Shown: positions 57,917-64,000 of the stretch, piece by piece
How positions within the stretch are numbered: the first letter of the stretch is position 1
Layout of the letters: the number at the start of each line of letters is the position of its first letter
Source of the DNA: Vagococcus proximus
GTDB lineage: Bacteria > Bacillota > Bacilli > Lactobacillales > Vagococcaceae
Assembly (NCBI RefSeq): GCF_029143285.1
Contig: NZ_JAPDSH010000003.1
Span: forward strand, 186,001 to 250,000
Length of the DNA stretch: 64,000 nt
Direction of reading: 5' to 3'
Made by a program: the position numbers and the translations under genes
Notes under the pieces: generated by a model
The model's input: the letters and a program-made list of their open reading frames with translations, nothing else
The model's database searches: none
Told to the model about the DNA's origin: nothing

Positions 57917-57958
57917 TGTGACAATATACACAAACACTCTTTTAATCTCCTTTATACT
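57917..57958 (+). promoter_or_regulatory. Candidate Crp/Fnr-family site and promoter of the formate/nitrite channel
   Basis: TGTGA-N6-ACACA (57917-57932) matches TGTGA-N6-TCACA at 9 of 10 positions. Its centre lies about 40 bp upstream of the start expected from the -10 TATACT (57953-57958), where a class II activator would bind; the -35 itself is poor. An alternative -10, TATAAT, lies just downstream. Confidence 0.45.
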
Positions 57959-58015
57959 ATATTATAATAAGTCAGTAAGATAATTTATTCACAAAGTGTA
58001 AAGGAGTTTTTATTT

Positions 58016-58780
58016 ATGTATTCACCAGATGAAATTTTAGAAAAAAGTATTGAAATGGGCACTAAAAAAATTGCAAAACCTCTATTAGCTAAACTTATTT
58101 TAGGTTTTATCGGAGGAGCGATGATTTCACTTGGCTATCTTGGCTATATTCGTGTCATCTCTTCTGTTGCGGAACAATGGGGTAGTTTTGCATCCTTTAT
58201 CGGAGCATGTGTATTTCCAATAGGCCTAATCGTCATTCTTTTGGGCGGTGGAGAACTAATCACAGGAAATATGATGGCTGTCGCTGTCGCTTGGTTCGAT
58301 AAAAAAGTATCTGGAAAAGACCTTGCTATCAATTGGCTGACTATTACGTTCGCAAACTTTTTAGGCGCATTATTTGTTGCATACTTCTTTGGTCATGTAA
58401 CTGGACTAACAACTTCTGGTCATTTCTTAGAAGAAACTGCCACAGTTGCACAATCAAAAATTGCCGCAACGCCTATACAAGCTTTTATATCTGGTATTGG
58501 TTGTAATTGGTTCGTAGGTCTATCACTTTGGTTATGCTATGGTGCAAAAGATAGTGCGGGTAAAATTTTAGGTATTTGGTTCCCTGTTATGACCTTCGTT
58601 GCTATCGGATTCCAACATAGTGTTGCTAATATGTTCGTTATCCCAGCTGCCATTTTTGAAGGTAATGCTACATGGTTACAATTTATTCAAAATGTTATTC
58701 CCGTATATGCTGGAAATATTATTGGTGGTGCCATTATGGTTAGCGGACTTTACTACCTTGCCTTTAAACATCATGATTAA
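58016..58780 (+). CDS. Formate/nitrite transporter family channel (FocA/NirC type)
   Basis: Pentameric anion channel, 254 aa with six helices. Hallmarks: GGGELITGNMM (omega loop region, about 77-87), GIGCNWFVGLSLWL, and GFQHSVANMFVIP with the conserved gating His. FocA (formate), NirC (nitrite) and a hydrosulfide branch cannot be told apart with certainty by eye; formate is likely in a mixed-acid fermenting lactic acid bacterium. The ATG follows AAAGGAG. Single gene with its own terminator. Confidence 0.88.
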   Translation: MYSPDEILEKSIEMGTKKIAKPLLAKLILGFIGGAMISLGYLGYIRVISSVAEQWGSFASFIGACVFPIGLIVILLGGGELITGNMMAVAVAWFDKKVSGKDLAINWLTITFANFLGALFVAYFFGHVTGLTTSGHFLEETATVAQSKIAATPIQAFISGIGCNWFVGLSLWLCYGAKDSAGKILGIWFPVMTFVAIGFQHSVANMFVIPAAIFEGNATWLQFIQNVIPVYAGNIIGGAIMVSGLYYLAFKHHD

Positions 58781-58797
58781 TCATGATGTTTTTTTAT
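58766..58797 (+). terminator. Terminator overlapping the channel gene's stop
   Basis: AACATCATGATT/AATCATGATGTT is a 24-bp perfect palindrome followed by T7; the stop codon lies in its centre. Confidence 0.88.
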
Positions 58798-58891
58798 TAC
58801 TCAAAATCCTTATCAGTGGCACTTATTTATTAATAGCGTTAAAATAAAGTTGTAAATAACCGTCATTTATTTGATAGAAAGAGGCAGCATT

Positions 58892-59578
58892 ATGAGAAAA
58901 CTAATTTTTGTAAGACATGGGCTTAGTGAATGGAACGCCCTTAATCAATTTACTGGGTGGGTTGATGTAGACTTAAGCGAAAAAGGTGTAGAAGAGGCCA
59001 AAAGTGCGGGTAAAAAAATTAAAGAAGCAGGTATTCAGCTAGATGTTGCTTATACTTCTGTCTTAAAGCGTGCCATTAAAACCTGTCATTATGTTTTAGA
59101 AGAGTCTGATCAACTTTGGGTTCCTGAATATAAATCATGGCGCCTAAACGAAAGACACTACGGTGCTCTACAAGGTCTTAATAAAAAAGAAACTGCTGAA
59201 AAATATGGAGACGAGCAAGTCCGGGAATGGAGAAGATCATACGATACACTTCCTCCTCTATTAGCAAGTGATGATCCCGACTCAGCAACACAAGATCGAC
59301 GTTATAATAACTTAGAACGTCGAACAATTCCTGGTGGTGAAAATCTGAAAGTCACACTTGAAAGAGCCATACCTTATTGGGAAGACAAGATTGCCCCTAG
59401 CCTATTAAAAGGTGATATCGTTTTAGTTGCCGCTCATGGAAATTCTTTACGTGCGCTTGCTAAACATATTGAAAATATTTCTGATGACGATATCATGGGA
59501 TTAGAAATACCCACAGGTCAACCCCTAGTTTATGAATTAAACGACGACTTAAGTGTTTCAAAAAAATACTACTTATAA
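58892..59578 (+). CDS. gpmA: 2,3-bisphosphoglycerate-dependent phosphoglycerate mutase
   Basis: Glycolytic enzyme, 228 aa. The catalytic [10 protein letters not shown] (residues 6-15), [25 protein letters not shown] and [14 protein letters not shown] with the second His are complete. The frame opens at a TTG (58871), but the ATG at 58892 after AAAGAGGCAG gives the usual [11 protein letters not shown] terminator follows. Confidence 0.97.
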   Translation: MRKLIFVRHGLSEWNALNQFTGWVDVDLSEKGVEEAKSAGKKIKEAGIQLDVAYTSVLKRAIKTCHYVLEESDQLWVPEYKSWRLNERHYGALQGLNKKETAEKYGDEQVREWRRSYDTLPPLLASDDPDSATQDRRYNNLERRTIPGGENLKVTLERAIPYWEDKIAPSLLKGDIVLVAAHGNSLRALAKHIENISDDDIMGLEIPTGQPLVYELNDDLSVSKKYYL

Positions 59579-59580
59579 TA

Positions 59581-59612
59581 AAAAAACCTCTCCTTAAAGA
59601 AGAGGTTTTTTT
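59581..59612. terminator. Bidirectional terminator between gpmA and the alcohol dehydrogenase
   Basis: AAAAACCTCT (59582-59591) pairs with AGAGGTTTTT (59601-59610); T-runs on both strands between convergent genes. Confidence 0.88.
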
Positions 59613-59617
59613 TATGC

Positions 59618-60790
59618 TTAAAAGCAGTTTAGTAAAATTTCTTCTACATCATCTGCTGTTAACGGAACATAGGCTGTTGTAGCCAACGTACTATGTTCTA
59701 CCGCTTTCTCAGACATCAAACGGATTTTTTCTTTATCTATACCTACTTCTGGTAAGGTCATTGGAATTTCCCACGAGACAAAAGCATCATAAAGAGCTTG
59801 AATACCTTCTTTAGCAACATCGAAAGCATCTTTTCCGTTACTATCAATTCCCCATACATTTTCAGCGTACTCAACAAATTTAGTAACAGTTTGATCATTT
59901 AAAACATGTAACATCCAACGCGGTGTTATGATTGCCAAACCTATACCATGTGTAATATCATAATAAGCACTCAACTCATGCTCTATTGCATGACATGACC
60001 AAGTTCCTTTTTTCCCTGCTCTTGTTAAACCATTCAATGCAAGCGAACTTGACCACATTAAATTAGAGCGCGCTTCATAATCATCCGGTTTGTTCAGTGC
60101 GATAGGAGCATATTTAATAACTGTTTTCATAATTCCTTCAGCCATTCTATCTTGAACAACAGCTTCTGTATTTTGTGAGAAATAACTTTCTAGTAAATGA
60201 CTGGTTATATCTGCTGAACCTGCCGCAGTTTGCCATTTTGATACTGTATAAGTATACTCTGGGTCTAAAATAGAAGCACGGGGAATCATAGCTACTCCGC
60301 CTGTACTTAACTTTTCATTTGTTTCAGGGTTAGTTAATACTGACCCCATGTTCATCTCTGAACCTGTTGCAGCCATCGTTAACACCGTAACCAAAGGTAA
60401 GGCTTTCTGAACAAGACTTCTATCTTGGGTAAAGTCCCAAGGATCACCTTCATAATAGTACGCCGCTGCAATTGCTTTTGAGCAATCAATTGTCGACCCA
60501 CCACCGACTGCTAAAACAACATCTATATCATGTTCATGACACAATTCTGCACCCTTACGAACCGTATCAATTCTTGGATTAGGTTCTACTCCTGCTAATT
60601 CAGTAATCGTAAAATCAGAATCTGGCAATAACTGATAAACTTCATCATAAATCCCATTAACTTTAATACTTCCACCACCATATACTAGCAATACATTTTT
60701 ACCGATTTCTGAAATAATTTTTGTTAATTCTTTTATCTCACCTTTACCAAAATGAATACTTGTTGGTGCATAAAAATTAAAATTTTCCAT
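59618..60790 (-). CDS. Iron-containing alcohol dehydrogenase (butanol dehydrogenase-like)
   Basis: 390 aa, group III alcohol dehydrogenase resembling NADH-dependent butanol dehydrogenases (YugJ type). NAD(P)-binding VLLVYGGGSIKVNGIY and VLAVGGGSTIDCSKAIAAA; metal ligands are in SADITSHLLESYFS and in SCHAIEHELSAYYDITHGIGLAI (split here: AIEHELSAYYDITHG). The ATG at 60790 follows GAAGGGTTTAT. It stands alone after the deoD terminator. The natural substrate, an aldehyde or a ketone, is unknown. Confidence 0.9.
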   Translation of the reverse strand: MENFNFYAPTSIHFGKGEIKELTKIISEIGKNVLLVYGGGSIKVNGIYDEVYQLLPDSDFTITELAGVEPNPRIDTVRKGAELCHEHDIDVVLAVGGGSTIDCSKAIAAAYYYEGDPWDFTQDRSLVQKALPLVTVLTMAATGSEMNMGSVLTNPETNEKLSTGGVAMIPRASILDPEYTYTVSKWQTAAGSADITSHLLESYFSQNTEAVVQDRMAEGIMKTVIKYAPIALNKPDDYEARSNLMWSSSLALNGLTRAGKKGTWSCHAIEHELSAYYDITHGIGLAIITPRWMLHVLNDQTVTKFVEYAENVWGIDSNGKDAFDVAKEGIQALYDAFVSWEIPMTLPEVGIDKEKIRLMSEKAVEHSTLATTAYVPLTADDVEEILLNCF

Positions 60791-60862
60791 ATAAACCCTT
60801 CTTTCTTTTCTACTGTAATAGAATATCGTTTTTCAACTAAAAATTAAAGTATTCTTACTTAC

Positions 60863-60898
60863 AAAAAGATGCCAATCTAATAGATTGGCATCTTTTTT
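60863..60898 (-). terminator. Terminator after deoD
   Basis: AAAAAGATGCCAATC/GATTGGCATCTTTTT with a short loop and T-run on the minus strand; it overlaps the end of deoD. Confidence 0.92.
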
Positions 60899-61601
60899 AA
60901 TTAATTAACGTATCTAACGCAACAATAATCATTTCGTCAAAGGTTTCTTGACGTTCTTCTGACGTCGTTTCTTCACCAGTAATCATGTGATCACTTACTG
61001 TCATTAAACTCAAAGCTTGCACGCCATATTTAGCAGCGACATAGTAAATAATAGCAGCTTCCATCTCTACTGCCAAGACACCGTGTTCGCCTAATTTAAA
61101 TATATCATCTAAGCTATCTTTATAAAAAACATCATCAGATAAAACATTTCCCACATGAACATTAAACCCTTTGTCTTTAGCAACCATATATGATTTCATC
61201 AACAAGTCAAAATTAGCAATCTGGGGGAAATCATGTTTTGGAAAATCATTTCGAACAATAGCTGATGTTGTTGCCGCTGCTTGAGCCAAAACAATATCTC
61301 TCACATGAACATCTTTTTGAATAGATCCACACGTTCCTACTCGAATTAATTTCTTAACATCGTAATCTTTAACCAGCTCAGTCACATAAATTGCAGCTGA
61401 AGGCATTCCCATTCCAGTTCCTTGAACTGAAACACGTTCGCCTTTATAAGTACCAGTAAAACCATACATACCACGGACTTCATTATACAAGACTACATCT
61501 TCTAAGAATTTTTCTGCAATATACTTCGCTCTAAGTGGGTCCCCGGGTAATAAAACTTTATCCGCTACTGCCCCTTTTTCTGCTCCAATATGGATACTCA
61601 T
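60897..61601 (-). CDS. deoD: Purine nucleoside phosphorylase, DeoD type
   Basis: Hexameric phosphorylase that splits purine (deoxy)nucleosides to base and (deoxy)ribose 1-phosphate. 234 aa: [24 protein letters not shown], the [12 protein letters not shown] loop, VGTCGS, and the active-site Asp in [21 protein letters not shown]. It follows the other phosphorylase by 37 bp in the nucleoside operon. Confidence 0.97.
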   Translation of the reverse strand: MSIHIGAEKGAVADKVLLPGDPLRAKYIAEKFLEDVVLYNEVRGMYGFTGTYKGERVSVQGTGMGMPSAAIYVTELVKDYDVKKLIRVGTCGSIQKDVHVRDIVLAQAAATTSAIVRNDFPKHDFPQIANFDLLMKSYMVAKDKGFNVHVGNVLSDDVFYKDSLDDIFKLGEHGVLAVEMEAAIIYYVAAKYGVQALSLMTVSDHMITGEETTSEERQETFDEMIIVALDTLIN

Positions 61602-61638
61602 CTTGGCACCTCTTCTTTAATTTGATTAATAAACTGCT

Positions 61639-62460
61639 TTAGATATTTTTAAGTGTTTGTTTAATCAGCATTTTGAAATCAGCTTTTACACGTTCTGTTG
61701 TTTCAACAACTTCTGCATGATTTAAGTTAGCTTGCATTCCAGCTGCTAAGTTAGTTACACACGTGATACCTAACACACGCATGCCCATGTGACGAGCAAC
61801 AATTACTTCAGGAACTGTAGACATACCCACCGCATCAGCACCCATTACTCGAGCCATGCGAACTTCTGCTGGCGTTTCATAAGTAGGTCCCGTGAAGCCC
61901 ATATAAACACCTTGTTGTAACGTAATTTTTAAATCCGCAGCTACTTTACGAGCTACTTTACCATATTCAATATCATATGGCTCAGACATATCAGGGAAGC
62001 GTGGACCCAAGTTTTCATCGTTTTCACCAATTAGAGGATTAGTTCCAGTAAAGTTGATTTGATCTGTAATCAACATTAAGTTTCCTGGAGTAAATGATGT
62101 ATTCACACCACCAGCAGCATTAGTCACTACCATTGAATGAGCACCTAGTGCATTCATAACACGCACAGGGAAGGTAACAACATCCATTGTATTCCCTTCA
62201 TAAAAGTGGAAACGACCTTGCATAGCTAATACAAATTTATTTTCTAATTTACCGTATACCAACTGTCCTGCATGACCTACGACAGTCGAAACTGGGAAGT
62301 TTGGAATCTCTTCATAAGGAATTACTATGGCATCAGTAATTTCCTCAGCTAGTTCTCCTAAACCTGAACCTAAAATCAAACCAAAATCGATTTCTTTAAC
62401 ACCTTTACTTTTAATAAACTCAGCTGTTTCATTTAATTTAACGCTTAATGTTTTAGTCAT
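61639..62460 (-). CDS. punA: Purine nucleoside phosphorylase I (trimeric, PunA/PupG type)
   Basis: Trimeric phosphorylase of 273 aa acting mainly on inosine and guanosine. GLILGSGLGELAEE phosphate loop, GRFHFYEGNTMDVVTFPVR, VTNAAGGVN, and the base-binding TNLAAGMQANLNHAEV. It lies between deoB (12 bp upstream) and deoD, complementing the latter's adenosine preference. Confidence 0.96.
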   Translation of the reverse strand: MTKTLSVKLNETAEFIKSKGVKEIDFGLILGSGLGELAEEITDAIVIPYEEIPNFPVSTVVGHAGQLVYGKLENKFVLAMQGRFHFYEGNTMDVVTFPVRVMNALGAHSMVVTNAAGGVNTSFTPGNLMLITDQINFTGTNPLIGENDENLGPRFPDMSEPYDIEYGKVARKVAADLKITLQQGVYMGFTGPTYETPAEVRMARVMGADAVGMSTVPEVIVARHMGMRVLGITCVTNLAAGMQANLNHAEVVETTERVKADFKMLIKQTLKNI

Positions 62461-62472
62461 TGTGTTCTCCTT

Positions 62473-63639
62473 TTATTTTAAGTCTTTTAAGAAACTAGTT
62501 CCATTTTCTGTCGCAGGAACGTCAAAGTTCTCAGCAATAGTAGCCGCAATATCTGAATAGAAACCTTGCGGTAGAGAACCATGGCCAGTCATTTTTTTAC
62601 TGTAAGCTAATAGTGGAACATATTCTCTTGTGTGGTCTGTTCCTGGGAACGTTGGATCATTACCATGGTCAGCTGTAATTAGTAGCAAATCATCTTCTTC
62701 CATCGCTGCATAAATCTCTTCTAAACGACCATCAAAATCTTCTAGAGCTTTACCGTAGCCAACAACATCACGACGATGACCAAATAGAGCATCAAAGTCT
62801 ACTAAGTTAGTGAAACTTAAACCAGTAAAATCTTTCTTCATAACTTCTAATAACTGATCTACACCATCCATATTTGATTTAGTACGAACAAATTCAGTAA
62901 TACCTTGAGCATTAAAGATATCGTTAATTTTACCTACTGCAATAACATCTTTTCCGCCTTCTTTTAATGAATCTAATACAGTATGACCAAATGGGTCTAA
63001 CGCATAATCATGACGATTAGCTGTACGTTTAAAGTTACCAGGCTCTCCTAAATATGGACGCGCAATAATACGACCAATCATATATGGATCGTCTTTAGTA
63101 ATTTCACGGACGTACTCACAAATTTTATACAACTCTTCTAATGGGATAACTTCTTCGTGTGCTGCAATTTGTAAAACTGGATCTGCAGACGTATACACTA
63201 TTAAATCGCCTGTTTTCATTTGATGTTCACCAAAATCATCAATAACGGCTGTTCCACTATATGGCTTATTACATACTATGCCTCTTCCTGAAAATTCAGA
63301 AATTTTATCTAATAACTCTTGCGGGAATCCTTCAGGGAATACTCTAAAAGGCGTTTCGATGTTCAAGCCCATAATCTCCCAATGACCCGTCATAGTATCT
63401 TTACCCACAGAAATTTCTTCTAATTTAGTAGCGTAGCCTTTATGATCAGAAATTGCTTTGACACCTTTTAGTGGTTCAATTGTTCCTAAGCCTAATTGTT
63501 CCATTTCTGGAATATTTAATCCAGCTTCTTCTGCAATATGTCCTAATGTATGACTACCTAAATCTCCAAATTTTTCTGCATCTGGCGCTTCTCCAATACC
63601 AACTGAATCTAATACGATTAAATGTACTCTTTTAAACAT
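62473..63639 (-). CDS. deoB: Phosphopentomutase
   Basis: Converts (deoxy)ribose 1-phosphate to the 5-phosphate, joining nucleoside breakdown to the pentose pool. 388 aa of the alkaline phosphatase fold with metal-binding [18 protein letters not shown] near the N-terminus and [21 protein letters not shown] near 325. The frame extends to 63663; the ATG at 63639 after GAAGGAATTAAG gives the usual [14 protein letters not shown]. Confidence 0.97.
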   Translation of the reverse strand: MFKRVHLIVLDSVGIGEAPDAEKFGDLGSHTLGHIAEEAGLNIPEMEQLGLGTIEPLKGVKAISDHKGYATKLEEISVGKDTMTGHWEIMGLNIETPFRVFPEGFPQELLDKISEFSGRGIVCNKPYSGTAVIDDFGEHQMKTGDLIVYTSADPVLQIAAHEEVIPLEELYKICEYVREITKDDPYMIGRIIARPYLGEPGNFKRTANRHDYALDPFGHTVLDSLKEGGKDVIAVGKINDIFNAQGITEFVRTKSNMDGVDQLLEVMKKDFTGLSFTNLVDFDALFGHRRDVVGYGKALEDFDGRLEEIYAAMEEDDLLLITADHGNDPTFPGTDHTREYVPLLAYSKKMTGHGSLPQGFYSDIAATIAENFDVPATENGTSFLKDLK

Positions 63640-63694
63640 CTTAATTCCTTCTTTCTTTTCCAATTCGACTAAATTATAGTCATTTCAAGCACAA

Positions 63695-63731
63695 ACGTGC
63701 CATAAGGTCAGTAAAACTTACCTTGGCACGT
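63695..63731 (-). terminator. Weak terminator or attenuator upstream of deoB
   Basis: ACGTGCC...AAGGT pairs with ACCTT-GGCACGT (12 bp, 2-nt bulge). Only a short T-tract follows on the minus strand, so leakage into deoB is likely. Confidence 0.5.
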
Positions 63732-63738
63732 CGGCTTA

Positions 63739-64000
63739 TTATTTTGATTTAATATATGTTTTACCGATTGCCTTAGGTGCTTTAGATGACCCAATAAACA
63801 ATACTAATACAATTACTGTTAAAATGTAAGGTGCAACTTGCCAGTAAACAGGTGCTAAATTTTCTAATCCTGGAATTTGTGGTCCAATTACACCAAGACT
63901 TTGCGCTAATCCGAAGAATAACGCTGCGCCTAGTGCACCTAGCGGATTCCATTTACCAAAAATCATCGCTGCCATAGCAATAAACCCTTGTCCTGTAATT
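63739..64000 (-). CDS. nupQ: Nucleoside ABC transporter permease, C-terminal part (window edge)
   Basis: The frame runs off the window end; 86 or more residues are visible, starting ITGQGFIAMAAMIFGKWNP. This G-x-G-(F/Y)-I-A-x-A-x-IFGKWNP segment and the final hydrophobic stretch ending in a Lys-rich tail match the second permease of guanosine/purine nucleoside importers (NupQ, BmpF). Its place upstream of deoB, punA and deoD suits nucleoside uptake feeding salvage. Confidence 0.85.
   Translation of the reverse strand, partial: ITGQGFIAMAAMIFGKWNPLGALGAALFFGLAQSLGVIGPQIPGLENLAPVYWQVAPYILTVIVLVLFIGSSKAPKAIGKTYIKSK

Overview
This is an AT-rich chromosomal segment of a low-GC Gram-positive bacterium of the order Lactobacillales. 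The evidence is strong AGGAGG ribosome-binding sites, frequent GTG and TTG starts, the Bacilli gene order ymfF-ymfH-ymfI-rodZ-pgsA-cinA-recA-rny, an L17 downstream element and an ECF vitamin-transport module after the alpha operon. Enterococcaceae, perhaps Vagococcus, is my best guess from overall gene order. No rRNA, tRNA, insertion sequence, phage or CRISPR array is visible. Most genes lie on the minus strand.

Layout. (1) 118-9201, minus: RNase Y, RecA with a LexA-box promoter, a CinA with a degenerate C-terminal domain, PgsA, RodZ, an SDR and two M16-type peptidase paralogues. (2) 9449-15840: MscL (plus), then Prs, GlmU, PurR, a zinc ABC transporter under a Zur-like palindrome, and IspE. 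(3) 15939-20320, minus: the polyamine operon regulator-potA-potB-potC-potD. (4) 20529-22230, plus: a YhdH-type reductase and an ECF S-component; then murB (minus). (5) 23406-32160, minus: a sortase-assembled pilus locus with a very large adhesin, a backbone pilin and two class C sortases, preceded by a frameshifted AraC-type regulator. (6) 32449-37339: a 43-aa protein, rpsI, rplM with an L13 leader, truA, ecfT-ecfA2-ecfA1, then a non-coding stretch carrying an L17 downstream element. (7) 37340-51390: the complete S10-spc-alpha ribosomal supercluster with secY, adk, infA and rpoA. (8) 51608-56931: a repeat-bearing secreted protein placed between tuf and rpsJ, then tuf, fusA, rpsG and rpsL. (9) 57228-59578, plus: rpiA, a formate/nitrite channel and gpmA. 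(10) 59618-64000, minus: an iron alcohol dehydrogenase and the nucleoside salvage genes deoD, purine nucleoside phosphorylase, deoB and a nucleoside ABC permease cut by the window edge.

How it works together. Most of the window is core machinery: translation, membrane and wall synthesis, recombination and nucleotide metabolism. The accessory content is the pilus locus (two LPXTG pilins plus two pilus-polymerising sortases) and the secreted protein beside rpsJ. Both outer edges of the pilus locus carry hairpins built from the same TTATCCAC word, which matches the DnaA-box consensus; at the murB side there is a perfect 31-bp palindrome.

Limits. Assignments rest on reading motifs and gene order by eye, with no database search. 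Several starts were moved inward where a ribosome-binding site decided the matter. I did not find a convincing wholly new system; the best leads are the pilus locus with its large adhesin and broken regulator, the TTATCCAC hairpins, the secreted repeat protein, the degenerate CinA domain, and several regulatory sites that can be read directly.
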